In this document: positions 1 to 7,562 of the stretch, one piece after another | How positions within the stretch are numbered: the first letter of the stretch is position 1 | Layout: each line of letters begins with the position of its first letter | Assembly (NCBI GenBank): GCA_009838515.1 | Contig: VXRL01000065.1 | Location: 107,972-171,971, forward strand | Origin: Terriglobia bacterium | GTDB taxonomy: Bacteria; Acidobacteriota; Terriglobia; Bryobacterales; UBA6623 | Length of the DNA: 64,000 nt | Direction: 5' to 3' | Notes under the pieces: generated by a model | What the model was told of the DNA's origin: nothing | What the model saw: the letters and a program-made list of their open reading frames with translations, nothing else | The model's database searches: none | Made by a program: the position numbers and the translations under genes

Positions 1-1535
1 CGCGACTCGGGACCGTCCATCTTGTGCAGGAGCGACTTTTCCACCAAACCCGCGTGACGTATCCAGAACGCGATCGTGAAAGGCCGGGAGACGTCCAGTG
101 CGGCCGTTCCGGGAAAGGCGACATGCGTGTCCACGTCGAACGAGGCGCCCTGTCCCGCGTTGGCGCTGCGGAACAGCGGCTCGCCGCGCATGACGCGGCC
201 GTGGCGGTAGTTGCCCGAGGAGTCGGAGAACCCGCCCTCCATTTCGTAGTGGGCCTCCAGCCCGGATCGGTCGGCCCGGGGAATGGTCGCCATTGCCGTC
301 GATTCCCAGTCGGCGATCTGCCGGCTGATCCGGGCATCTGGCAGGTCCGCTTGCAGCGAGCGGATCGCTTGGTCGATTTCCGCCAGCTGGTCCTCTTGCT
401 TGCTGTCGGGCAGCTGGAGCATCGGCACGGCGTTGCCGTTCACGCCATCGAGGCCGAGCTCGTCCACGGAGTTGAAGAAGGCGTAGAACTCGTAGAATTC
501 GCGTTGCTTGATCGGGTCGTACTTATGGTCGTGGCACCGGGCGCAGCCCATGGTCATGGCCATCCACACCGTTGAGACCGTCTCAACGCGGTCCACGACG
601 TACTCGGTGTGGTACTCGGCCGCGATGGCGCCGCCCTCGTGGTTGATCATGTGGTTGCGGTTGAAGCCCGTGGCGATTTTCTGCTCCACGGTCGGCTCGG
701 GGAGCAGGTCGCCGGCGATTTGCTCGATCGTGAACTCGTCGAATGGCTTGTTCTCGTTGAACGACCGGATCACCCAGTCGCGCCAGTGCCACATGTCGCG
801 ACGGCCGTCGATGTGGAAGCCGTGGGTGTCGGCATAGCGCGACAGGTCGAGCCATTGCAGGGCCATGCGCTCGCCGTAGTGCGGCGAATTGAGCAGGCGG
901 TCCACCTCTCGTTCGTACGCGTGCGGCGAGGTATCGCTCAGGAAGCGCTCGACGTCCGCAGGATCGGGCGGCATTCCGGTCAGGTCGAAGGTCAGCCGAC
1001 GCAGCAGCGTCCGCTTGGCGGATTCGGCTGCCAGCTCCAAGCCCTCTTGGCGCAAGCGTGCGGTCACGAAAGCGTCGATCTCGTTGAAGCGACGGTTCCC
1101 GGTCGCGATTTCCGGGGCGGCCGGCCGGTCGGGCGCTTCGTACGCCCAGTGCGAGCTCCACTCGGCACCTTGTTCTATCCAGCGCCGGACGGTCTCGATT
1201 TGTTCCGGAGCGGGCCGCCGCTCGGCCGCGGGCGGCGGCATGCGGGCCACTGCATCGGAGTGGCTCATGCGCTGATAGAGGCGGCTTTCGGAGGCGTTGC
1301 CCGGGACGATGAGGCGGTAGCCGCCGCGATCCGCGAAAGCGCCCTCGCGGGTATCGAGGCGCAGGTCGGCTTGGCGGGTGTTGGCGTCAGGTCCGTGGCA
1401 GGCAAAACAGGCATCGGAGAGGATCGGGCGAATGTCTCTCTCGAAGTCGACCCGCGCCGCCGGGCTGATCGCGGGAGCTGCCATCGCCGCGGACGCCAGG
1501 CTTGCCAGAGCCGTCGCGAGCAATAGTCTGTTCAT
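1..1535 (-). CDS. PSD1 / DUF1549 cytochrome c-like protein, C-terminus cut by window edge
   Basis: The minus strand is open from an ATG at 1535 to the window edge, giving about 511 residues. A signal peptide (MNRLLLATALASLASAAMA) is followed by a heme c motif, CFACH, in a planctomycete-type cytochrome c domain. Next come a DUF1549 region with YGERMALQWLDLSRYADTHG and a second CxxCH (MGCARCHDHKYDP). A concanavalin-like LamG segment begins near the edge (HYEMEGGFSDSSGN), and the expected DUF1553 C-terminus lies outside the window. The architecture is typical of periplasmic PSD1-family proteins, which are usually linked to polysaccharide or complex organic matter use; their biochemical role is unknown. 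Its neighbours, a carbohydrate lyase and a symporter relic, fit a catabolic locus. Family call is strong; function is not known. Confidence 0.85.
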   Translation of the reverse strand, partial: MNRLLLATALASLASAAMAAPAISPAARVDFERDIRPILSDACFACHGPDANTRQADLRLDTREGAFADRGGYRLIVPGNASESRLYQRMSHSDAVARMPPPAAERRPAPEQIETVRRWIEQGAEWSSHWAYEAPDRPAAPEIATGNRRFNEIDAFVTARLRQEGLELAAESAKRTLLRRLTFDLTGMPPDPADVERFLSDTSPHAYEREVDRLLNSPHYGERMALQWLDLSRYADTHGFHIDGRRDMWHWRDWVIRSFNENKPFDEFTIEQIAGDLLPEPTVEQKIATGFNRNHMINHEGGAIAAEYHTEYVVDRVETVSTVWMAMTMGCARCHDHKYDPIKQREFYEFYAFFNSVDELGLDGVNGNAVPMLQLPDSKQEDQLAEIDQAIRSLQADLPDARISRQIADWESTAMATIPRADRSGLEAHYEMEGGFSDSSGNYRHGRVMRGEPLFRSANAGQGASFDVDTHVAFPGTAALDVSRPFTIAFWIRHAGLVEKSLLHKMDGPES

Positions 1536-1809
1536 CAGCGTGCCTTTGTGTCTAGTGTACGGTTTTGACCGTTCTTCGGGCCAGCAGTGGCTGCGGCAAG
1601 GACGCTCGTTCGAGCGAATGTGGGTCAGCCATGTCGTGACAGAGAACCCGGAGGTGTCTTTCCCCGGCCGCTCCCTGGATAGGGAGTTCGGTGGCCTGCG
1701 CATCCTGCCTCGCGATCACAACGAACGCCCGTAGGTGCATGGCTCGAATCCATGCTCATCGATGTGATCGAGCGATCTGCGGAGATTGTGCAGCGACGCC
1801 GGGGACGCG

Positions 1810-2222
1810 TGCTCTCTTGGAGACCGCAGCGAGACGGCCTGGGTCATCGCAGGTTCGCCGACGCTCGTCAAGCTCTCGTCCGCGCACCCGATCGGTCTGG
1901 CGGGGGACGCATGCAACCACACAATTGTTGTCATCGCCTTGGAGACGCCCGCGGTGATCGCGGTGGTCGAAACTGCGCTTTTTTCTGCCGCGCTACTTGC
2001 GCATGAGCCTATCGACGACTCCGGAGTACCTTGCCGCACGGTACGACAAGACCTCTGGCGTGATCGACGCAGCCGTATTCGTGTTTTCATAGGTACTAGT
2101 GATCGTGCCCGTTGAATTGGTATCGGGCGCTGTCGGCATCGGCAGCCTGTTCGGCCTGCCCGAGGCGTGCGGCCTGAACCAAGCGCTGGTGAGCTGGCTG
2201 CTCGTGTGGGGCGTGGGAGCCT
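1810..2222 (+). pseudogene. Decayed sodium/solute symporter (SSS family, YidK-like) fragment
   Basis: Two reading frames together encode an internal slice of an SSS symporter. Frame 1 (1810-1984) gives SLGDRSETAWVIAGS followed by IGLAGDACNHTIVVIA. Frame 2 (from about 1980) gives FFLPRYLRMSLSTTPEYLAA and then RYDKTSGVIDAAVFVFS, an amber codon at 2090-2092, and VLVIVPVELVSGAVGIGSLF. The LPRYL...TxPEYLxxRYD pattern is typical of YidK-type SSS proteins. The frame change coincides with a T6 run at 1979-1984. The N-terminal transmembrane helix, all later helices and any start are missing, so this is a relic and not a working transporter. It runs in frame into the downstream lyase ORF, which makes naive start calls there too long. 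Confidence 0.62.
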
Positions 2223-5071
2223 GCTGCGGGTCTGAATCCCCACGAGCCGCTCTCGGGCCAGGGCTCCGGGCGGCTCTCGCCTGTCTGTGCGTGGTTCTGA
2301 CCGGGCCGCTCCATGCTAGTACGGGGAACACGGACGAGTTGGTTCAGAAATACGAGAACCTGCTACTTGTTACGTCGGATGAATACGAAGACCTACCGGC
2401 CGCCAAGGCTGCTGTCGAGGGGCATATGCTGGGCCGGTTCAGACGCGCGGTGCGCCGGGTCGAGTCGTTTGCTTTCGCCCGCCGGGGCCAGCTGGCCTAT
2501 TTCGCCAGAATGCCCGCGACCGAGACGGACCAGCCGGCCGAGGAGCAACCGGCTGGGGAGAGCAATAGTGAATTCCATCGTCTATTCAACGACACTGCGC
2601 TATCGCTGGCGTACGCCTATCAAACGCCGGGAACGGTCGACCGCACGAACCCGTACTACCAGGACCCGGGGGTGCTGCAGCAGTACCTCTCGATACTTGA
2701 CTATGCCTACAGCCGCGGCCTCACCGAAGACGCATGGCTCCCCGATCACGCAGGAACCGCCAGCGCAAGGGCCATCGAACGGGGATTGGAGCGCACCTCC
2801 GGCGATTTTTCCCAGGTGTCGTTGCGCTTCGGCGGATTCATCCAGAGCATCTTCTTGATGCGCGGGGCCCTCGCCGAAGCGGGCCTGCTGGCGAAGTACA
2901 GGGCGGTCGTCCGCAATCTGGTCGTGAACTGCGGCGTGTTGTACGGAGCGTTCTCTCGCATCGCGAGGGAAGATGCGGGGGTTACCTACCCGGACCCCCT
3001 GCCAATCGTCCAGCAATATCATCTCAATGCCGACGGGCTGCGTCTTTTCGTCGACTATTTCTGGCCGTACTATCTGCTTGTCGACGACCCCTCCGAACGC
3101 AGCATGATGGCCGCGATCCTGTACCAGGTCGTCGACACGAACATCGCGGTCAAGCCTGGAAGCTACGGCACCATCAAGCCGGACGGGGTAGGCTTTCACC
3201 ATCACGGGGTCTATGCCAGCGCCTACGCGCCCCACGCCTTCGAAGTGGCCGCCCAGCTGCTCTACCTGCTGAAGGGCACGACCTTCTACCGCACGGAGAA
3301 CGTTGAAGCGGTGAAGCTGGCGCTTGAGACCTACCGCGTGATGGTGCAAAGGTACTCGTCCTCTTTCGCGCTTCGAGGGCGTTTCGTCGGAGGGGACGCC
3401 GAAGGCAGATCCCGCGCTATTGCCAAGGCCATGGCGTACCTCGCCCATCCAGACGGAGCTGACGACATGGATATGAAGGCCCGGTTCCTTGAATTCTTCG
3501 ACCCGGAGTACTTCTTCTCCGAGGAGCGAAGACAACCGTTTTCCGATGGATCTCGGGGCCTTGCCATTCAGGGCATGGGCATTTACCGCCTGATTTCGGA
3601 CCTCCAAGGTTCCGGCATCGAGCCGAGCGAGGCCCCCACCGGAGTCTGGATCAAGCCCTACGCTGCGGCTGGCTTCTTCCGTCGGGGCGACTGGCTGGTC
3701 ACGGCGAAGGGCTTCAGCCAATACTTTTGGAACTACGAGAACGAGTTCGACAATCACGAGAACAGCTTCGGCCAGAACTGGGCGTACGGGTCCCTTATGG
3801 TCTTCAGCGCGGGCACTCCGATCAGCGATCTGGCCTCTGGCCACGCTCTCTTCAGCGGCTGGGACTGGTACCACGTCCCGGGAACGACGGCGAGTCACTA
3901 CGCCATCGAGGAACATTCCGACCAGGGCTTGAAGGCGTTGCGCAGGGAACTGGGAATCCCGCAGAGAGATACCCATCGCAACTACAACAGTCGGACGTAC
4001 GTCGGCGGCGTGAGCCTGGGCGATCACGGCTTCTTCGTGCAGGATCTGGCAGCCGTGCCATTCACGGCGCCGACAGACCTGCGGGGCTGGAAGAGCTATT
4101 TCTTCGTGGGCGACCAAGTCCTGGCCCTAGGGAGCCACATCCGCGGCGGCACAGAGAACGACGAGACCCATACCACGATCTTCCAGACGTATCTGGAGGA
4201 CCCCACCACGGCGACCCAAGTCAACGGGGAACAATTGACCGGCCTCGAGACGATGCAGGAGCACCCGGCGGGGACTGCCGTCAAGCTGACCGACAGCGTC
4301 GGAAACAGCTTCTACCTATCGGCCAGCACGGCCGATCTGACGGTGACCCGAAGGCTCCAGCAGAGCATGTCGCTTTCCTACGAAGCGACTGAAGGGGCAT
4401 TCGCCACGGCCTATCTGAATCACGGGATCAGGACGTATGGGGGCAGCTACGAGTACGTGGTCATCCCGGCCGACGCGGACGCCGCGAAGCTGGATCAGGT
4501 GGCAGCCGATCCTTCAGCCTACTACCAGGTGCTCGATTCGACACAAATGCACTTGGTTCGCTTCCCACAACAGGAAATCACGGCTTACGCATTCTACGAG
4601 GCGGTCGAGACGCCTGACGAGGAACTGGTGCGGGCTGTCAATCAACCCGCGGCAGTGATCATCCAGGAGCAGGAAGTGGAGGAAGAGCAGACGCAGGACG
4701 CAGAGACCGGGCAGATGCAGGAAGCGGAGGCAGGGCCGAATCCCGTCCGGCTGGCTGCCAGCGTCCCGGACATCGGATGGCAGGTCGACCCGAGAATCTT
4801 CCGAGAGGGTCTCAACTACGCGTCCCGGCATTTTGCCTTCCAGCGCGCAAGGGAGCACACCCTGAGGCTGGTGCTGCGGGGGAACTGGTGCCCGGACGAG
4901 TCGACGGCGCCATTTGGATCCGAATGGATTTCGCTGTCCGGAGAGACGCTGCTTCAGCTGCGGTGCAGCGACGGGCTCGCCACCGAGATCCTGCTGAGAC
5001 CGTGCCCAACCGCCCCCGCAGAGCCCGAAGTGGGAATGGAGGAAATGCTGCTGCGCTGGCTCAACGATTAG
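2204..5071 (+). CDS. Polysaccharide lyase family 8, chondroitinase ABC-like
   Basis: About 955 residues resembling the chondroitin ABC lyase branch of PL8, which cleaves uronic-acid-containing glycosaminoglycans by beta-elimination. Landmarks in order: an alpha-toroid region; KPDGVGFHHHGVYASAY (3175-3225), matching the catalytic His/Tyr segment KPDGTAWRHEGNYPGY of chondroitinase ABC; SQLIYLL-like AAQLLYLLKGTTFY; the central beta-sandwich with SGWDWYHVPGTTASHYA and VGDQVLALGSHI; and a C-terminal domain with SYEYVVIPADADAAK. A hydrophobic segment (ALACLCVVLTGPLHAS) is a likely signal peptide, so the enzyme is probably exported. The frame stays open upstream to 2099, but that part encodes SSS relic sequence, so I prefer a GTG at 2204 (2213 also possible). 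No clear ribosome site supports either. Substrate is inferred from family only. Confidence 0.75.
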   Translation: MWGVGACCGSESPRAALGPGLRAALACLCVVLTGPLHASTGNTDELVQKYENLLLVTSDEYEDLPAAKAAVEGHMLGRFRRAVRRVESFAFARRGQLAYFARMPATETDQPAEEQPAGESNSEFHRLFNDTALSLAYAYQTPGTVDRTNPYYQDPGVLQQYLSILDYAYSRGLTEDAWLPDHAGTASARAIERGLERTSGDFSQVSLRFGGFIQSIFLMRGALAEAGLLAKYRAVVRNLVVNCGVLYGAFSRIAREDAGVTYPDPLPIVQQYHLNADGLRLFVDYFWPYYLLVDDPSERSMMAAILYQVVDTNIAVKPGSYGTIKPDGVGFHHHGVYASAYAPHAFEVAAQLLYLLKGTTFYRTENVEAVKLALETYRVMVQRYSSSFALRGRFVGGDAEGRSRAIAKAMAYLAHPDGADDMDMKARFLEFFDPEYFFSEERRQPFSDGSRGLAIQGMGIYRLISDLQGSGIEPSEAPTGVWIKPYAAAGFFRRGDWLVTAKGFSQYFWNYENEFDNHENSFGQNWAYGSLMVFSAGTPISDLASGHALFSGWDWYHVPGTTASHYAIEEHSDQGLKALRRELGIPQRDTHRNYNSRTYVGGVSLGDHGFFVQDLAAVPFTAPTDLRGWKSYFFVGDQVLALGSHIRGGTENDETHTTIFQTYLEDPTTATQVNGEQLTGLETMQEHPAGTAVKLTDSVGNSFYLSASTADLTVTRRLQQSMSLSYEATEGAFATAYLNHGIRTYGGSYEYVVIPADADAAKLDQVAADPSAYYQVLDSTQMHLVRFPQQEITAYAFYEAVETPDEELVRAVNQPAAVIIQEQEVEEEQTQDAETGQMQEAEAGPNPVRLAASVPDIGWQVDPRIFREGLNYASRHFAFQRAREHTLRLVLRGNWCPDESTAPFGSEWISLSGETLLQLRCSDGLATEILLRPCPTAPAEPEVGMEEMLLRWLND

Positions 5072-5285
5072 AGTCTACGGAAGGGTAGGTGCGCGATCGA
5101 CCGTCAGGTGTTGTTGAGCGGGTGCATCCAGCGCAACCCTGAGCCGAGCCTGGTCGTGTGCATCTCGAATCAGCGAACACCCATCACCTTCATCGTGATG
5201 CAGAGCGGCTGGTCCCTGAGTGGTCACGGCATTCAGCGGAAAATCGCTCAGTTCCAAACGTGCAAATTAGCATTGCCGCCAACAG

Positions 5286-5738
5286 TTAGCGGTTGCCTCT
5301 GGGCTGCTGTACGGGATCGATAATCGTCAGAAACGGGAAATGACGGAAATCGCGGTCGCAGGTGCATTTTCGGCTCACGCCGTGCTCGCGCATCAGCACA
5401 GCCGTGTGAAGATCGTGCATCAGGTTTCCGCGAAGGTCGGGAAACTCGGACATAGTTTGCGCCAGAACTTCTGTGTGACGAGGAGTTGGAACCAGCAGGT
5501 CAAACCCGGGTGATTCCAGCAATCTGGCAAGATAGCGATGTCCGTCGTTCGGGCTCCACGGCAGTTGAAGCACACGAGGGTGTGTGGTCACTCTCAGGAA
5601 CTCGAAGCACACGCTCCAAGTAAGGAGCGCCTGGGAAGGACCCTCGCGTGAATCTGCAAACCACTGGCTACACGGAAGATGAAACGATGAATCCGTGTTG
5701 GCGCCCTACACAAGGACGTTCGTGTCGACCAGCAGCAC
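5286..5738 (-). pseudogene. vapC: VapC-like PIN toxin interrupted by one amber codon
   Basis: Read from a GTG at 5738, this frame gives LLVDTNVLV, an amber codon (5708-5706), then GANTDSSFHLPCSQWFADS and on to HDLHTAVLMREHGVSRKCT, DRDFRHFPF and a normal stop. These are the N-terminal Asp motif (VDTNVLVY) and the C-terminal acidic motifs (DLHTA, D.DF) of PIN-domain ribonucleases. The amber falls where most VapCs have Tyr. There is no frameshift across 150 codons. The start lies one base after the stop of the antitoxin frame, the usual vapBC layout. Read literally the gene is dead, although the downstream frame could restart at a GTG or ATG. The intactness of the rest suggests recent inactivation or amber readthrough. 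Confidence 0.75.
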
Positions 5739-5739
5739 C

Positions 5740-5991
5740 CTACTCCTCTTCCATCACCTTGTAAAGCAGGTCGCGGTTCGAGATGTCGACCAGTTCCTTG
5801 CCGCCGCTCTAGGTCGGTAGCGGCCGAAGCTCAGTTGGCGGCGGGTCGGAGGGCGCCGGCTCAGAGAGGACACGCTCCAAGCCGGTCTCCACGAGCCGGG
5901 ACGTCTCGGTCCCTCGCTTAGCAGCCTCTTCCCGGAGTCGCTACATGACGGAGTCGGCGATGTTCAGCGTCGTCCTCACGTGGAAAACCAT
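5740..5991 (-). pseudogene. vapB: VapB-like antitoxin interrupted by two amber codons
   Basis: An ATG at 5991 opens an 84-codon frame. It begins MVFHVRTTLNIADSVM, typical of ribbon-helix-helix antitoxins, then has an amber at 5943-5941, RLREEAAKRGTETSRLVETG, a Pro-rich linker, a second amber at 5811-5809, and the toxin-binding tail SGGKELVDISNRDLLYKVME. The final stop sits one base before the vapC start. Both internal stops are TAG, and no frameshift is present. Related antitoxins have ordinary residues at these points (often Gln or Arg, then Trp). Literally read this is a pseudogene, and its partner vapC is interrupted the same way. Confidence 0.7.
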
Positions 5992-6260
5992 ATCAAGCCT
6001 AAGCGCCGGTCGGTTCAGTGTCTTGTAACTTCTGACATTGCGGGCGAGCCATGTTTCACCAGTTCTTGGCGAGGCATCGGACGAGGTGATCAAGAACTGC
6101 GTTGTTCGTGTCACAGACGACGAGGAGCGCAAGATTTGCTACGCCACGGTGAAGAAGCTCAAGTTCGTCCACCTGAGAATCGTTCCGTGACGAAGCACTA
6201 GCCTTCGATCCCGGCCCCCGGGGGGCGTGTTCCAGGATTTCTGCGGATTCCCCCTTGCAG

Positions 6261-6267
6261 TAGTCTT
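6261..6267. repeat. 7-bp direct repeat, left flank of TnpB element
   Basis: TAGTCTT, repeated at 7550-7556. A candidate target-site duplication. Confidence 0.55.
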
Positions 6268-7549
6268 TGGGAATTATATACGAAAATAACACGCTCAAAT
6301 TTATGTTATTACGGAAACAGGTGACCCAATTTACCACCTGCTCCCTGCGGTGCTCCCTCTCGCCAGCGGGCTACCGGCACATGGACAACATCCTTGGCCG
6401 CTTGAACTGGCTCTACAACCAAGCTCTGGAGGAGCGCAAGACGGCCTACGCCGAGCGCAAGCAAACACTGCACCTGTACGAGCAGCACAAGTGGCTGACG
6501 GGGTTGCGCGCTCGCAATGAGCAGGGACTGGGCGAGATCGCGCTAGGTCCGGCGCGCGGGATGCTGAAGCGCTTGGACGAGGCCTTCCAGTCGTTCTTCC
6601 GGCGCGTCAAGGCCGGCCAAGCCCCGGGGTTTCCGCGCTTCCGGCCGCTCAGCCGTTGCGTCACGATCGACTTGACCAAGATTAGTGACGGCACGGTCAA
6701 GCCACGAGGCGGCCACTACGAGCTGGAGGTGAAGGGCTTTCCGCGCATCCGGCTACACGGTTCCCGAGAGTTGCCGGCTGGGGTCGCGAAGGCGGTCCGG
6801 CTGACGAAGCGCGGGCGGCGCTGGGAAGCCTCGCTGGTGTATGCGGTCGAACGGGCAGCCCTGCCCGCCAGTACCCAGGCGGTGGGGATCGATCTTGGCG
6901 TGCGCAAGCGCATGACGCTATCGAACGGCAAGCGCTACCAGCGGGCAACCCGTGACTGGAAGCGCAAGCGTAGGCTGCAGCGTGCGCTCGCGCGCTGCCG
7001 GAAGGGCAGCCAGAGACGGTGGAAACGAGTGCAGGCGCTGGCGCGCTGGCAGCGGCGGGAGTTCGTGCGGGAGCGGAACGCCTGCCATCGGGCTACAACC
7101 GAGATCATCCGCGACTACGGATTGGTCGCGGTGGAGCAGCTGCAGGTCGCGAAGATGACTCGCTCGGCGCGAGGAACGGAGGAACAACCGGGCAGGAACG
7201 TCGCGGCGAAGGCCGGGCTCAACCGGGAGATACTGTCACAGAACTGGTCGCTTCTACGCAGACAACTCGAGCAAAAGGCAGAATGGGCTGGGCGAGAGTA
7301 CGTGGAGGTTGATCCCAGGTACACTTCACAGGATTGCAGCAGGTGCCACGCGCGGAACAAACCGCGAGCAGCGGAGACGTACCGTTGCCGCGCCTGCGGA
7401 CTGGTGGAGGATCGCGACGTGAATGCCGCGATCAACATCTTGGCGGCCGGGGTTATTGCCGCCGGAGCGTCAACGTGGGCCGTTGGGCCGTGCGTCGCTC
7501 CAGAATCGTATGCGAGGGCAGCCTGACGGTACTCTCGTATATAATCCCC
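6268..7549 (+). mobile_element. TnpB-only transposable element with inverted ends
   Basis: A 1.28-kb unit containing one gene, tnpB. Its ends are inverted repeats: GGGAATTATATACGA at 6269-6283 and the reverse complement of GGGGATTATATACGA at 7535-7549 (14 of 15 identical). The 7-mer TAGTCTT lies immediately outside both ends (6261-6267 and 7550-7556), as a target-site duplication would. IS200/IS605 and IS607 elements, the usual hosts of tnpB, normally have neither such terminal repeats nor duplications. The element may therefore be mobilised in trans by a DDE-type transposase or belong to a little-known group. No transposase gene is present inside it. Confidence 0.7.
6303..7526 (+). CDS. tnpB: RNA-guided endonuclease TnpB (IS605/IS1341-type accessory protein)
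   Basis: About 407 residues from the ATG at 6303 (TTG 6267 lies inside the inverted repeat, so I reject it). It has the N-terminal helical region (LYNQALEERKTAY), a RuvC-I motif (GIDLGVRKRMTLSNG), a RuvC-II Glu (LVAVEQLQVAKM), a four-Cys zinc finger (CSRCH...CRACG) and the RuvC-III Asp (EDRDVNAAINIL). All catalytic positions are present, so the nuclease looks intact. TnpB proteins use an omega-RNA transcribed from the element's right end to cut DNA at the donor or target site and favour element retention. No tnpA accompanies it. The 3' end of the gene and the 23 bases to the right repeat would be the expected omega-RNA region, but I cannot define its fold. Confidence 0.9.
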   Translation: MLLRKQVTQFTTCSLRCSLSPAGYRHMDNILGRLNWLYNQALEERKTAYAERKQTLHLYEQHKWLTGLRARNEQGLGEIALGPARGMLKRLDEAFQSFFRRVKAGQAPGFPRFRPLSRCVTIDLTKISDGTVKPRGGHYELEVKGFPRIRLHGSRELPAGVAKAVRLTKRGRRWEASLVYAVERAALPASTQAVGIDLGVRKRMTLSNGKRYQRATRDWKRKRRLQRALARCRKGSQRRWKRVQALARWQRREFVRERNACHRATTEIIRDYGLVAVEQLQVAKMTRSARGTEEQPGRNVAAKAGLNREILSQNWSLLRRQLEQKAEWAGREYVEVDPRYTSQDCSRCHARNKPRAAETYRCRACGLVEDRDVNAAINILAAGVIAAGASTWAVGPCVAPESYARAA

Positions 7550-7556
7550 TAGTCTT
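7550..7556. repeat. 7-bp direct repeat, right flank of TnpB element
   Basis: TAGTCTT, the partner of 6261-6267. It is followed directly by the GTG/ATG start region of the malate synthase. Confidence 0.55.
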
Positions 7557-7562
7557 GTGCTG

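Noticed and set aside
24..1526. Several plus-strand ORFs over the first 1.5 kb
   Set aside because: The minus strand encodes a clear PSD1/DUF1549 protein with two CxxCH motifs; the plus-strand frames have no family features and are antisense shadows.
5072..5323. Open frame continuing 84 codons past the lyase stop (TAG)
   Set aside because: The lyase already ends at the usual family length and the extension has no recognisable domain; long open frames are common in GC-rich DNA.
6001..6260. Short protein-like frame (EVIKNCVVRVTDDEERKICY and onward) upstream of the TnpB element
   Set aside because: No family recognised and no proper start; too little to call a gene, though it could be a relic.
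6267..6302. TTG at 6267 as the tnpB start
   Set aside because: It lies at the element edge within the inverted repeat and adds residues unlike TnpB; ATG 6303 fits better.
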